Source of the DNA: Marinobacter sp.
GTDB lineage: Bacteria; Pseudomonadota; Gammaproteobacteria; Pseudomonadales; Oleiphilaceae
NCBI GenBank assembly: GCA_018066865.1
Contig: JAGPVT010000013.1
Coordinates: forward strand, 1 to 44,290
DNA length: 44,290 bases
Direction of reading: 5' to 3'
This document shows, one piece after another, positions 25,912 to 34,382 of this stretch (positions within the stretch are counted from its first letter, which is position 1; each line of letters opens with the position of its first letter). The notes under the pieces were generated by a model. It saw only the letters and a program-made list of their open reading frames with translations, was not told the DNA's origin and ran no database searches. A program made the position numbers and the translations under genes.

Positions 25912-26994
25912 CTATTTCGCTGAGCTGGCTTCCACCCGCGTCAGAAATTCCCCGATGTGCTCGAACGCCTCTTCCGCCTCTGGCAACAGGGGTGTAAACA
26001 GATGCCACACATGAACCATGTCGGGCCAGGTTTTTATTTCCGCCGGTGAGCCAGCCGCCTGCGCTTTTGCAACATATCGTTGGGCGTTTTCCAGCAGTAG
26101 CTCCGATTCACTGACGTGAATGAGGGTTGGCGGGAGATTATGGAGATCGCCACGCAGGGGTGATGCCATCGGGTTGGTAGGTAATACCCGGAAACCCAAA
26201 ACCGTGCCCCACCACAGAAGCGGAAGAGGTATCTGAGCCAGTTTCTCAACGGTTGGCCCCAGCATGGCATCGGTTTTCAGGTTGGCTCGTTTGCCCAGCG
26301 ACGTGAGCATGAGCTCGGTAGACGGCGACAGCGCAACCGCAGCGTCCGGTGGTTGCAGCCCCTGGTCTCGTATCCAGGCAATCAGCCCAAGAGTATGACT
26401 TCCCCCCGCAGAGTCCCCGGCGACCACCACGAAATCTGCCGGAGCTTTCTCGTCCGGGCCGTTGTCGAGTATCCAGCGGTATGCCTGCTGGCAGTCGATA
26501 ATACCGTCCAGATAACGGTTTTCCGGCATTAGCCGGTAATCAATGGCAAATACGCAAGCATTGGTCAGCCTCGACAACCGGTCAGTGATGGCGCGATGGC
26601 TTTTGGGGCTGCCGGCGATCCAGGAACCGCCGTGAATGTAGAGAATCCGGCGGTTGGGCTCTGATCCGGGAGCTATCACCCACTCCCCCTTGGGCCCGCC
26701 GCTTGCTGGGGCGCGAGTTTCCGAGACGAGTTCCAGCTCGTCGCTCATGCTATCCATGTAGCGTCGCAGCGCCTTTGCCCGAGCCCGGCCATGGAGGCCG
26801 TCAGCCGCAGTATGCATTCCCCTGACCATTTCAAGCACTTGCTGGCGGGCTTCGCTTTGTTCGGGGCGAATGGCTGTTTCACGTTCATCCCGGACATCGC
26901 GTTTACGGCGCCGTAAAAACACCACGGCAGCCACCAGTGCGACCATTATCAGACCAAACCACATCATTGCGAACCAGGCGATTCCGAAAATCAT
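25912..26994 (-). CDS. membrane-anchored alpha/beta hydrolase, hormone-sensitive-lipase family esterase
   Basis: A 360-residue protein. Residues 1-27 form one membrane helix followed by RRRKR, so the catalytic domain is probably anchored at the inner face of the membrane. The esterase domain has the oxyanion-hole motif HGGSW at 121-125, the nucleophile elbow GDSAGG with S195, and a histidine at about 328 (DMVHVWH). These are the marks of the HSL/arylacetamide-deacetylase family, which hydrolyses short to medium acyl esters. An acidic residue in the SESELLLENA region may complete the triad. The gene is convergent with the FNT gene. No link to its neighbours is apparent, and the substrate is unknown. 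Confidence 0.88.
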   Translation of the reverse strand: MIFGIAWFAMMWFGLIMVALVAAVVFLRRRKRDVRDERETAIRPEQSEARQQVLEMVRGMHTAADGLHGRARAKALRRYMDSMSDELELVSETRAPASGGPKGEWVIAPGSEPNRRILYIHGGSWIAGSPKSHRAITDRLSRLTNACVFAIDYRLMPENRYLDGIIDCQQAYRWILDNGPDEKAPADFVVVAGDSAGGSHTLGLIAWIRDQGLQPPDAAVALSPSTELMLTSLGKRANLKTDAMLGPTVEKLAQIPLPLLWWGTVLGFRVLPTNPMASPLRGDLHNLPPTLIHVSESELLLENAQRYVAKAQAAGSPAEIKTWPDMVHVWHLFTPLLPEAEEAFEHIGEFLTRVEASSAK

Positions 26995-27390
26995 GAGTAA
27001 TCCTTGTGTGGTTTCATGGCAGTTCGTCGGTGAGCGGTCATGCTGGTTTACTCATAACCCTCACATGGATCTGTGGCAAGTCCTCAATGTTTCAGACTCC
27101 GCGCTCACTCTGCGAGAATTACCCCGTAGACTTAGAAAAGCAGCGCACCATCCCGTAATGCTATCAGTTTGCTCTCCGAGGTTCTTACACCCGTCCATTT
27201 CTGATTCCAGTTGCCTGAGTGGCCATACGTGACCAGGCTGCGTTTACACATGAACGATTTCCTGGAAAGTGTGGCCTTGGTCTTCAGTAAGGTGCCAAAA
27301 GCAGGCCTTCTCTTTTTATGACTGCCCTGGCTGAGCGCCCCCGGTGGTTTTCCGAGGGCAGAGTGCTGCTCAGCCACTAGACTGAGATGT
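26995..27390. other. gene-free stretch between dctP and the esterase gene
   Basis: I find no convincing gene in these 396 bases. A 101-codon minus-strand frame crosses it, but it overlaps the end of dctP in another frame and has no recognisable protein family. The only clear structure is the compound hairpin at 27328-27376. The region presumably includes the esterase promoter, but no good hexamers stand out. Confidence 0.6.
27328..27376. repeat. compound hairpin downstream of dctP
   Basis: Outer arms TGGCTGAGC (27328-27336) and GCTCAGCCA (27368-27376) are perfectly complementary. Inside lies a second stem, GCCCCCGG with CCGAGGGC, around TGGTTTT. It starts 15 nt after the dctP stop on the minus strand. 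No T-tract follows, so it is not a classical terminator. It could protect the transcript end or be a mobile-element remnant. Confidence 0.5.
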
Positions 27391-28455
27391 TTATACCTTG
27401 CCAGTGAGCTCCATAAACTCTCGCAAAAGGGCACCAATTCTGCCTGAGTATTCTGGATCGCGATTGGATATTTCGTCGACCACCTCGAGAGATTTCGAAC
27501 GGAGCAGTGCTACCGCGTCGCTGTTCAATTGAACAATTTCTCCGTTGTATTCGGTCTTGAATTCCTGCATTCGCTGCAGGTCTCTCATCATGAACATCCC
27601 GGCGGCTTCGAGGTGTGTTGCCAGAACAGCATCTTCGATGACTTTTTTGAAATCCGATCCCAGCTTGTTCCACGATTTCAGGGAAACAAATACTTCACTG
27701 TTTTGATGAGATGCGAGGTTCGGTTGAATAATATATTTGTTTACCTCCTGCAGGTTCATCCCCCATCCGGCAGAGACGCCACCCCAGTGCGCACCGTCGA
27801 CCACGCCAGTCTGAAGGGCCTGGTAAAGCTCGCCCCCGCTGATAGAAACGGGCGCTGCGCCCATTTTTTCAAATACTTGCGCGGAACTGCCGTTTGAGCG
27901 AACTTTGAAACCTTCGAAATCCTTTGGTGTTTCAAGGCGCTTGTTACTGTAGATGGCCGTGCCACCATTCGAAATCGGACCTACCTGATAAATTCCCCGA
28001 GTGGCGTAGGCTTCGCGGATAATGTTGAGCGCGCCCATGTCGTGCATGAAAAATTGCATTTCCTCAAGGGAATCCCAGGTTCCGAAGTTACCGTTGAGGT
28101 GGCCTGCTGCTGGAATGTCTCCGACCCAGTAGGCGGGATAAATAAGTGCGCCGTCCAGTGTTCCGCGACGGACCCCACGCAGAACATCTCCAGTGGATAC
28201 TATGGAGTTGGGTTGATGCGTTTCGATCTCAAGCTCACCGTTGGTAGCTTCTTCGATGCGGCGCGCCAATCCATTAAAGATCGGATCGTAATACCAGTTT
28301 CCGGTAGGCCAGTGAGTTTGCATCTTCCATTTGATTTTCTGTTTGGGAGAGGCGATTACTGCTGGCGCAGAGAAGCCGAGTGCCGCGACGGTAGCTGCGG
28401 CAGCGGTGCCGGTGGACAAAAATTTACGACGGTTTATTGTCTTTGTATCTTTCAT
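27391..28455 (-). CDS. dctP: TRAP transporter substrate-binding protein DctP
   Basis: A 354-residue periplasmic receptor for a TRAP carboxylate transporter. The N-terminus is a twin-arginine signal (NRRKFLSTG, then a hydrophobic run to about residue 36), so it is exported folded by Tat. The mature part has the DctP fold: WKMQTHWPTGNWYYDPIF near the start, KDFEGFKVRSNGSSAQVFEKMGA around 180-205 with the arginine that normally clamps the substrate carboxylate, and GVVDGAHWGG. The sequence style resembles receptors for keto or hydroxy acids. It is the last gene of a minus-strand operon (ligase, dctQ, dctM, dctP), 29 nt after dctM, with GAGAG before the ATG. The substrate is inferred to be the acid activated by the operon's ligase. 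Confidence 0.93.
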   Translation of the reverse strand: MKDTKTINRRKFLSTGTAAAATVAALGFSAPAVIASPKQKIKWKMQTHWPTGNWYYDPIFNGLARRIEEATNGELEIETHQPNSIVSTGDVLRGVRRGTLDGALIYPAYWVGDIPAAGHLNGNFGTWDSLEEMQFFMHDMGALNIIREAYATRGIYQVGPISNGGTAIYSNKRLETPKDFEGFKVRSNGSSAQVFEKMGAAPVSISGGELYQALQTGVVDGAHWGGVSAGWGMNLQEVNKYIIQPNLASHQNSEVFVSLKSWNKLGSDFKKVIEDAVLATHLEAAGMFMMRDLQRMQEFKTEYNGEIVQLNSDAVALLRSKSLEVVDEISNRDPEYSGRIGALLREFMELTGKV

Positions 28456-28484
28456 ATCAGTTTCTCTCGTTGTTGTAATAGGTA

Positions 28485-29792
28485 TCAGGCTTTAGTGAGT
28501 AAGTTCACGCCTTCCGTAAGGATGGAAGGAAACGCGAGGAGAAAAATTCCGAAAAGAATCATTAATACAACATAGGGCAACACACTTTTATAAAGATCCA
28601 GGATGGGGGTCTGCGGGCTGAGGGTTTTGAGATAAAAGATGTTGTATCCAAAGGGCGGTGAAATGTAACCCACACATAGATTCAGCTGAAAGATAACAGC
28701 GAACCAGATGGGGTCGAAGCCGAGCTCGACGACAACAGGCATGAAGATGGGCATCACCAGCAGGATAATGCCGATGGGGTCCAGGAACATTCCGAGAATG
28801 AACCCGGCCCCCTGCATGACCAAAATAAGGAGCCAGGGAGAGATCTCCAGAGACAACAAAAATGACTGCACAAAGTTGATGCCATTGGCAGCCGAGTAAA
28901 CGGAGACAAACGCGCTGGCGCCAAAAATAATCCATATAACCATGCCGCTCATGGTGGCCGTTGAATAACTGACTTCTTTGATAAAGCTCCAGTTAAGCTC
29001 ACCCCGAATGGCAATTGCGGCTAGAACTGCCGCGGCACCCACGGCTGAAGCCTCCGTTGGCGTTGCCATGCCGAGGAATATCGACAGCAGCACCACTGAA
29101 ATAATGACCATTGGAAGAACAATGGAGCGCAGCGAGCGAATTTTCTCACTCATGGGGACGCTTTCAACTGAAGCAGGCGCTTTTTCGGGCCGCAGGTTCG
29201 CCGTCACAATGACATAGCCAAGAATGACAACCAGCATACCCAGCCCTGCAATCAACCCGCCCATGAACAGCTTGCCGATCGAAAGCCCGGTACTCATGCC
29301 GATAACAATCAATGTAATGGAGGGAGGGATCAGAATGCCGAGGGTGCCTGCTGCCCCGATCGTGCCAAGCACGAGTTTTTTATCGTAGCCGTGCTTTTCC
29401 ATGGCAGGCATTCCCACCATGCCTGTAGTGAGTGTTGAAGCCGCGCAGCTGCCGGTCATGGCAGAAAGAAGGGAGGCGAAACCAGTGGTGCCCACCAGCA
29501 GCCCGCCGTTAACTTTTCCGGACCAAAGGTAAAATGCTCGGTACAGATCTGTCGCTATTTTCGACTTTCCGAGTGATATCCCCATCATGACGAACAGAGG
29601 GATGGCGGCTAGTGAGATCGACCACATACTGGCAAAGGTGGCAGATAGAATAGGAAACAGGCCGCCTGTGCCGTTCATGATCAATATAAAAATGGTAGCG
29701 ACTGCACCCAGAGCGAAAGCGAGCGACACGCCAGCTATGATAAAGGCGAGCAGAAGACCAAACATACCAGCGGTTAAAAGTTCTGGTGACAT
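28485..29792 (-). CDS. dctM: TRAP transporter large permease DctM
   Basis: The sodium-coupled carrier subunit of the TRAP transporter: 435 residues with about twelve membrane helices over its whole length. Family motifs seen include GSCAASTLTTGMVGMPAMEKHGYDK (about 115-140), IPPSITLIVIG, and the C-terminal GYISPPFGYNIFYLK. An in-frame start at 29855 would overlap dctQ by 59 nt. The ATG at 29792 (MSPELLTAG) begins the first helix at the usual distance and has AAAGGG upstream inside the end of dctQ, so I chose it. The dctQ stop is 4 nt before, so the two are coupled. Confidence 0.94.
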   Translation of the reverse strand: MSPELLTAGMFGLLLAFIIAGVSLAFALGAVATIFILIMNGTGGLFPILSATFASMWSISLAAIPLFVMMGISLGKSKIATDLYRAFYLWSGKVNGGLLVGTTGFASLLSAMTGSCAASTLTTGMVGMPAMEKHGYDKKLVLGTIGAAGTLGILIPPSITLIVIGMSTGLSIGKLFMGGLIAGLGMLVVILGYVIVTANLRPEKAPASVESVPMSEKIRSLRSIVLPMVIISVVLLSIFLGMATPTEASAVGAAAVLAAIAIRGELNWSFIKEVSYSTATMSGMVIWIIFGASAFVSVYSAANGINFVQSFLLSLEISPWLLILVMQGAGFILGMFLDPIGIILLVMPIFMPVVVELGFDPIWFAVIFQLNLCVGYISPPFGYNIFYLKTLSPQTPILDLYKSVLPYVVLMILFGIFLLAFPSILTEGVNLLTKA

Positions 29793-29796
29793 GGAC

Positions 29797-30303
29797 TTAC
29801 CCTTTGCTTTGTTGTTTTGGATTGATGAACTGGGTTGTGGCTGCCACAAGGCCACTCAGGCCCTGGATCAGAATGAGAGCTGTCCCGATGAGGAGTGCCA
29901 GATTCACCGGCCACATAGGGTGGCGCAAAGCACTGGCGTCTAATTCGTTGAACTCCCAGGCATCCGAAAAGTAAAACCAGGCCTCGTAGGTCAGGGCCGT
30001 GGTCCAGATAGCCAGTGCCACATAATTGATCATGTCCGCAAAGGCATTCCACCGGGGTGACCGGGTATTGAGCAGAACATCGACTCGTACGTGCCCGCCT
30101 TTTATCAGGGTGTAGGCACCGATCAGGATGAAGTAGGCTGCAAATACACGCTGCGTGTAACCCGGTGCCCACACCGACGGCGCGTTGAAGACGTATCTTG
30201 CGATGACCTCGTAAACTACGATAGCCATACCTATGAATACGAAAAAGCTGAATAGCTTTCCGGCGATCAGGTTGAACGTTTCAATGATTCTTAAAGGATT
30301 CAT
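29797..30303 (-). CDS. dctQ: TRAP transporter small permease DctQ
   Basis: The small membrane subunit that pairs with DctM: 168 residues, four predicted helices, and the family motif VYEVIARYVFNAPSVWAPGYTQ (around 30-50) plus KGGHVRVDVLL. The length is typical. AGAGAA lies before the start. It comes 52 nt after the ligase stop and 4 nt before dctM, inside one minus-strand operon. Confidence 0.92.
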   Translation of the reverse strand: MNPLRIIETFNLIAGKLFSFFVFIGMAIVVYEVIARYVFNAPSVWAPGYTQRVFAAYFILIGAYTLIKGGHVRVDVLLNTRSPRWNAFADMINYVALAIWTTALTYEAWFYFSDAWEFNELDASALRHPMWPVNLALLIGTALILIQGLSGLVAATTQFINPKQQSKG

Positions 30304-30355
30304 AGCGTTCTCTATTATTTTAATGGGGCCCGTTCTGAATTTTGGTCGCGAGACA

Positions 30356-31954
30356 TCAGGCCCACTGATAGCGGTTAAAGTTTTCGCGCAGCATTTTCTT
30401 GCTCACTTTGCCGGTGGCGGTGTGAGGCAGAGTGTCAACAAACTCACAGGCGTTCGGTATCCACCATTTGGGGACCTTCCCCTCGAGGAAGCTCAACAGT
30501 TGCTCGGGAGTTAGTGACGGATACGTTTCCTCAGGCACAACAATGAGAAGGGGGCGCTCACTCCAATGCTGATGAGCAACGCCGATGACAACGGCCTCGC
30601 GAACCCCGGGGTGTGACATGACTGCATTTTCAATTTCGATGGAGCTGATCCACTCCCCCCCGGATTTGATGACGTCTTTCACCCGGTCTGTGATGCGCAT
30701 ATAACCCAAGGGATCAATAGTCGCTACGTCGCCAGTATTGAACCAGTCATGCTCTCGGGGCTTGCCATAATAGGCGCTACATGCCCACGGACCACGGATT
30801 TCCAGAACGCCGGTGGTTTCTCCGTCATGGGGTAGGGTGTTCCCGTCTTCATCAACGATTCGCATCTGGATGCCGAATAATGGACGGCCGGATTTTAGGC
30901 GCTGGTCTGCCCGGGCATCGTCGGGGAGTTGATCGTGTTCGGGTAAGTAGCGGTTGTAACTTCCAATGGGGCTGAGCTCTGTCATACCCCAGCCGTTTTC
31001 CAGTCTGACGCCATGGCGATCCATGTCGTCATAAAGTTGCATTGCGCCTGCAGCGCCCCCGATAACGCCTCTGGTAAGGCTCGGGATGCGAGTTCCGGAG
31101 GCGTTCAGGAACAGGTTAATGCCATTCCAAAGTGTCGGAACTGCGAGTGAGAAAGTAACCTGTTCCCGATTGATAAGATCGGTCATCGCCTGTGCATCCG
31201 ACACGTGTGGGCCAGGCAGGACCAGAGCTGCTCCAGCCATGGGGGCGCTGTATGGCATGCACCAGGCATTAACGTGGAACATAGGGACCAGAGGCATTAC
31301 AACGTCGCCGGATGTCAGGCCCAGTTGGCTCGCCATGTTCTGTGACATGCATTGCAAAACAATGCTTCGGTGGCTCCCCAGTACGCCTTTTGGTTCGCCC
31401 GTGGTGCCTGATGTGTAACACAGGTTGCTGGCCCGATTTTCATCCAGAACAGGCCAGTCATAGCTTTCCTGCTCTCGGCCCAGCAGGCTTTCATAGGCTT
31501 GTAGATTCGGTAACGTGCTCTGCGGCAGGTTATTGGCCGTACATAGCGCTATCCAGTGTTTTACTGACGGAAGATGATCTTGCATCACTTCGATCATCGG
31601 GATGAACTCCGGATCGATGAACAGCGCTTCGTTCTGTGCATCGTTAACAATAAATTTAATCTGTTCGGGGAACAGTTTCGGGTTGATGGTGTGACAGATG
31701 CGGCCAGTGCAGGGAATAGCGTAGTGCAGCTCGAAATGCCTGTGGTCGTTCCAGGCAAGAGTGCCGACTCTTGCTTCGGGGTCAAGCTCCAGGCGGTCCA
31801 GGGCATTTGCCAGTTTAGTTACTCGAGCGAAGGCGTCGCTGTAAGTCAGTCTGGAGATGCTGCCATCTGCGCGGCGGGAAATGAGCTTGGTATCGGCGGC
31901 GACCATTTCCGCATGGGACATTATTGTTTTAATGCTCAGAGGAGCATCCATCAT
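30356..31954 (-). CDS. AMP-forming acyl-CoA ligase (LvaE/AlkK-like)
   Basis: Activates a carboxylic acid to its CoA thioester using ATP. It is 532 residues from the ATG used here. The adenylate-forming motifs are intact: [11 protein letters not shown] (about 180-190), GWGMTE, the hinge-region [15 protein letters not shown] and [15 protein letters not shown], and the catalytic lysine at about 516 (ATGKVSKK). The sequence is of the medium-chain AlkK-like type. The start is uncertain: the ATG at 31954 has AAAGG close by, while a TTG at 31966 has a stronger GGAGG six bases before it. A -24/-12 promoter and an activator palindrome lie upstream. As first gene of the ligase-TRAP operon it probably activates the imported acid; a 4-hydroxyacid or levulinate-like substrate is inferred from the divergent operon. 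Confidence 0.9.
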   Translation of the reverse strand: MMDAPLSIKTIMSHAEMVAADTKLISRRADGSISRLTYSDAFARVTKLANALDRLELDPEARVGTLAWNDHRHFELHYAIPCTGRICHTINPKLFPEQIKFIVNDAQNEALFIDPEFIPMIEVMQDHLPSVKHWIALCTANNLPQSTLPNLQAYESLLGREQESYDWPVLDENRASNLCYTSGTTGEPKGVLGSHRSIVLQCMSQNMASQLGLTSGDVVMPLVPMFHVNAWCMPYSAPMAGAALVLPGPHVSDAQAMTDLINREQVTFSLAVPTLWNGINLFLNASGTRIPSLTRGVIGGAAGAMQLYDDMDRHGVRLENGWGMTELSPIGSYNRYLPEHDQLPDDARADQRLKSGRPLFGIQMRIVDEDGNTLPHDGETTGVLEIRGPWACSAYYGKPREHDWFNTGDVATIDPLGYMRITDRVKDVIKSGGEWISSIEIENAVMSHPGVREAVVIGVAHQHWSERPLLIVVPEETYPSLTPEQLLSFLEGKVPKWWIPNACEFVDTLPHTATGKVSKKMLRENFNRYQWA

Positions 31955-32045
31955 TAAACCTTTCAAGACAGGCCTCCGGTTTTTGTTTTAAAAGGGCGAC
32001 TTCACGTTGCCACGGTACGATGAATAAATAGTTGAGATCGAACTC

Positions 32046-32061
32046 AGCAAAATGTATGCCC
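32046..32061 (-). promoter_or_regulatory. sigma-54 type -24/-12 promoter for the ligase-TRAP operon
   Basis: On the minus strand it reads GGGCATACATTTTGCT: GG and GC with exactly ten bases between, the TTGCT -12 box perfect, and the -24 box slightly degenerate. The expected start point near 32035 gives a leader of about 70-80 nt before the ligase. The palindrome at 32140-32155 is centred about 110 bp upstream, a normal position for a sigma-54 activator. Confidence 0.65.
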
Positions 32062-32139
32062 GTTTGCGACGACGCGTTGAAACCCGCGATTGGCGGGGCT
32101 GGAGCCTATAAAGGGGGGCGGTTTAACAGAAGCGGCTTT

Positions 32140-32155
32140 GTTTCAAATTTGAAAC
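32140..32155. promoter_or_regulatory. activator-binding palindrome (UAS) for the ligase-TRAP operon
   Basis: A perfect 16-bp palindrome, GTTTCAAATTTGAAAC. The same GTTTCA-N4-TGAAA pattern occurs at 34203-34218 on the other side of the regulator gene. A half-site GTTTCA lies 41 bp further on, at 32181-32186. The natural ligand is the sigma-54 activator encoded at 32184-34148; this is inferred. Confidence 0.65.
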
Positions 32156-32183
32156 GCGTGTTGCATTTTTTTGGTTGGGCGTT

Positions 32184-34148
32184 TCAGTTTTGGGTTTTTA
32201 CGTGGGGCTGGCGAAGCCTGCGCCAGAGGGTGGAGCGGCTAATACCAAGCGCTTTTGCTGTTTTCGCCATATCGCCATCGTGAGCGTCGAGAGTTTCCTG
32301 GATAAGCGTTATCTCGGCGGCTTTGCCGAAATTGTGCAGGCTTTCCTTCGGGGCGTTTAACGTTGAGTGGTGCTCCGTTGGCACTGAGAACAGCTCTGGA
32401 AACAGGGCCTCAAGTGGTTGCGATTCGTCAGGGAACTGGCTCATCAGAAAAGCGCGTTCTATCAGGTTTTCGAGCTCGCGAATGTTGCCACTCCACTTAT
32501 GGTTCATCAGGCGAGGCATGAGTGTATTCAGTATCTCATTAGCCGCCTGTTCGCGGTCGATGTTGCCTCCGGCGAGGTTTTTGGTTAGCAGCTTGGTGAG
32601 AGGTGGAATGTCGGAGGTTCGCTGGCGCAAGGGAGGGACCGATATTCTGAGAATGTTCAGTCGGTAGAACAGGTCTTCACGAAACTGGTTGTTGGCGATT
32701 TCTTTCTGTAGATCCCGGTGGGTGGCTGCAATGACCCGGATATTGATCGGAGTGGGCTCCGAGCCTCCCAGGCGGAGAACCTGGCGCTCTTGTAAAACCC
32801 GAAGCAGGCGCGTCTGAAGATGAATCGGCATATCGCCAATTTCATCGAGGAAAATAGTGCCGTTGTGCGCCGCCTCGAACAACCCCGGCTTCCCGCCTTT
32901 GCGACTGCCGGTAAAGGCCCCTTCGTCATAGCCAAACAGTTCGCTCTCAAGCAGGGTTTCAGGGAAGGCCGCGCAGTTGATCGCGACGAACGGCATCTGT
33001 TGCCTGTTGCTGGCGTTATGGATGCTTTGGGCGAACAGCTCTTTCCCGGTACCGCTTTCTCCGGTAATCAGCACTGTCGAGTTGGAGTGGGCGTACAGCT
33101 TTGCCAGGTGGACCGCTTGTTGAAACGTGTGTTCCTCGCCTGTCAGTTGTTCGAAGTGATATCTGGCAATGAAGTGACTGGGGCGACTTTGGGAGCGCAA
33201 TCGACGCTCAGCGCGTTGGATTTCCCGTATTTCCTGGCACGTCAGTATTGCTCCGTCTATCTGTCCTTCTTCCATAATAGGAAGGACGCTAATTGCCAGG
33301 CGCTGACTTCCTCGAGAGCTTAGGTGGCTTTCAATCGAGGTTCCCGTCGTCAATACCCCTTTTATATCGATGTCGGGAAAGCGTTCGGTGGCACGATCTC
33401 CGATGGAGATTGGCTGGTCAGGTTGCAGCAAGGTGTTCATGCTGTTGTTTACGGAAAAGACCGTGCCTGTTGCGTCTAGCGCAATGACTCCTTCGTTCAG
33501 ATTTTTCAGGACCGCATGAATGCGCCGGTGCTTTTGGGCTTCGGCTGCGCGGCTGTGGCATATGGCAAGGGCATCATCGAGTGTCAGGCGAACAGCGTCA
33601 GCATTGATGGCGAAGACGCCTTCCGCGCCGGCGGCTTCGGCCAGTTCGACGACGGTTGGGGAGCCGATGATTACGCGATAGCCTTGATCAACGAACGTGC
33701 GAACTTTCTCGCGTGCATCCTGTAGCGAGGTATAGATAGCCTGCGAGACCTCGACAGTGAATAGTGAGGACATTTCCTCAAGCTCTTTCAAGGTGCGCTG
33801 GTGCGTAAGAATACCGGCTTTGGTGCCGCGCTCCTTGGCAAGGTTAATGGCGCGTATCAGGTCGTACTCACCCATTCTGAACGAGAGAATGGTGGTAGAA
33901 ATTTTCTTCCGCAAAAATTCTGCAGAGGCACCGGAGCAGATCAGGATGTCAGCGCGCTGCTCCCGCTCTATGGATTTAGCCGTTGCAAGCAGCTTGTCGA
34001 CCGACGTCTCTACAATCTGTATATCCGCTTGTTGTTCGTAGCGAGGCAGTATCTCGTTCAATGTTAGCGTTAACTTGCTCGGATGACCGTCGAAAGTGAG
34101 ATGGTTGATCAGTGCGATGATGCGGGGTTTGCGGGGCTCTGCAGGCAT
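32184..34148 (-). CDS. sigma-54-dependent activator, PrpR-type sensor domain
   Basis: A 654-residue enhancer-binding protein. Residues about 8-195 form a PrpR_N sensor domain (a periplasmic-binding-like fold that senses small acids), followed by a PAS-like linker (about 208-310). The AAA+ domain has Walker A GESGTGKE (363-370), a sigma-54 contact loop that reads GAFTGS instead of GAFTGA (410-415), and Walker [10 protein letters not shown] (431-439). A Fis-type helix-turn-helix ends the protein ([17 protein letters not shown]). It sits between the ligase-TRAP operon and the divergent kinase operon, each with a matching palindrome and a -24/-12 promoter, so it very likely controls both. A palindrome 55-70 bp before its own start suggests autoregulation. 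The role is like LvaR of the levulinate pathway. Confidence 0.93.
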   Translation of the reverse strand: MPAEPRKPRIIALINHLTFDGHPSKLTLTLNEILPRYEQQADIQIVETSVDKLLATAKSIEREQRADILICSGASAEFLRKKISTTILSFRMGEYDLIRAINLAKERGTKAGILTHQRTLKELEEMSSLFTVEVSQAIYTSLQDAREKVRTFVDQGYRVIIGSPTVVELAEAAGAEGVFAINADAVRLTLDDALAICHSRAAEAQKHRRIHAVLKNLNEGVIALDATGTVFSVNNSMNTLLQPDQPISIGDRATERFPDIDIKGVLTTGTSIESHLSSRGSQRLAISVLPIMEEGQIDGAILTCQEIREIQRAERRLRSQSRPSHFIARYHFEQLTGEEHTFQQAVHLAKLYAHSNSTVLITGESGTGKELFAQSIHNASNRQQMPFVAINCAAFPETLLESELFGYDEGAFTGSRKGGKPGLFEAAHNGTIFLDEIGDMPIHLQTRLLRVLQERQVLRLGGSEPTPINIRVIAATHRDLQKEIANNQFREDLFYRLNILRISVPPLRQRTSDIPPLTKLLTKNLAGGNIDREQAANEILNTLMPRLMNHKWSGNIRELENLIERAFLMSQFPDESQPLEALFPELFSVPTEHHSTLNAPKESLHNFGKAAEITLIQETLDAHDGDMAKTAKALGISRSTLWRRLRQPHVKTQN

Positions 34149-34202
34149 GGGGCCGCCTTTCGTTGCGTGGGGTTATGGGGTCATGGTAGCTGGAACGGAA
34201 TC

Positions 34203-34218
34203 GTTTCAAAAGTGAAAT
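34203..34218. promoter_or_regulatory. activator-binding palindrome (UAS) for the kinase operon
   Basis: Reads GTTTCAAAAGTGAAAT, matching GTTTCA-N4-TGAAA with one imperfect end. A second half-site (GTTTCAC, 34224-34230) is 21 bp further on, two helical turns away. It lies about 140 bp before the predicted start point of the plus-strand operon and 55 bp before the regulator's own start codon. Confidence 0.62.
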
Positions 34219-34323
34219 TATATGTTTCACGATTGCGCCAGCGCTGAGGTGTCTGTCGCCCATACATCCCTCTGTTTTTTTTACTTCCTTGATTTTACGG
34301 TATTTATCTTCGCATCTCTTTGT

Positions 34324-34339
34324 TGGCCCAGAGTTTGCT
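34324..34339 (+). promoter_or_regulatory. sigma-54 type -24/-12 promoter for the kinase operon
   Basis: Reads TGGCCCAGAGTTTGCT: GG and GC with ten bases between, both boxes close to consensus. The start point would be near 34350, about 33 nt before the ATG at 34383. This rules out the upstream in-frame start at 34320, which would not be on the transcript. Confidence 0.7.
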
Positions 34340-34382
34340 GGAGGCAGTTTGTGGAAACGTATCTGCGAAAAGAGAGTATCTA

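Noticed and set aside
27132..27437. A 101-codon minus-strand open frame in the dctP-esterase gap
   Set aside because: It begins inside dctP in another frame, has no ribosome site and no family resemblance; kept only as a gene-free stretch.
31995..32020. A second -24/-12-like element (TGGCAACG, minus strand) nearer the ligase start
   Set aside because: The GG to GC distance is twelve rather than ten bases, which sigma-54 promoters do not tolerate; the element at 32046-32061 has correct spacing.
34320..34382. Upstream in-frame start for the kinase gene
   Set aside because: It lies before and inside the predicted -24/-12 promoter, so it would not be transcribed from it; the ATG at 34383 has a ribosome site and the normal family start.
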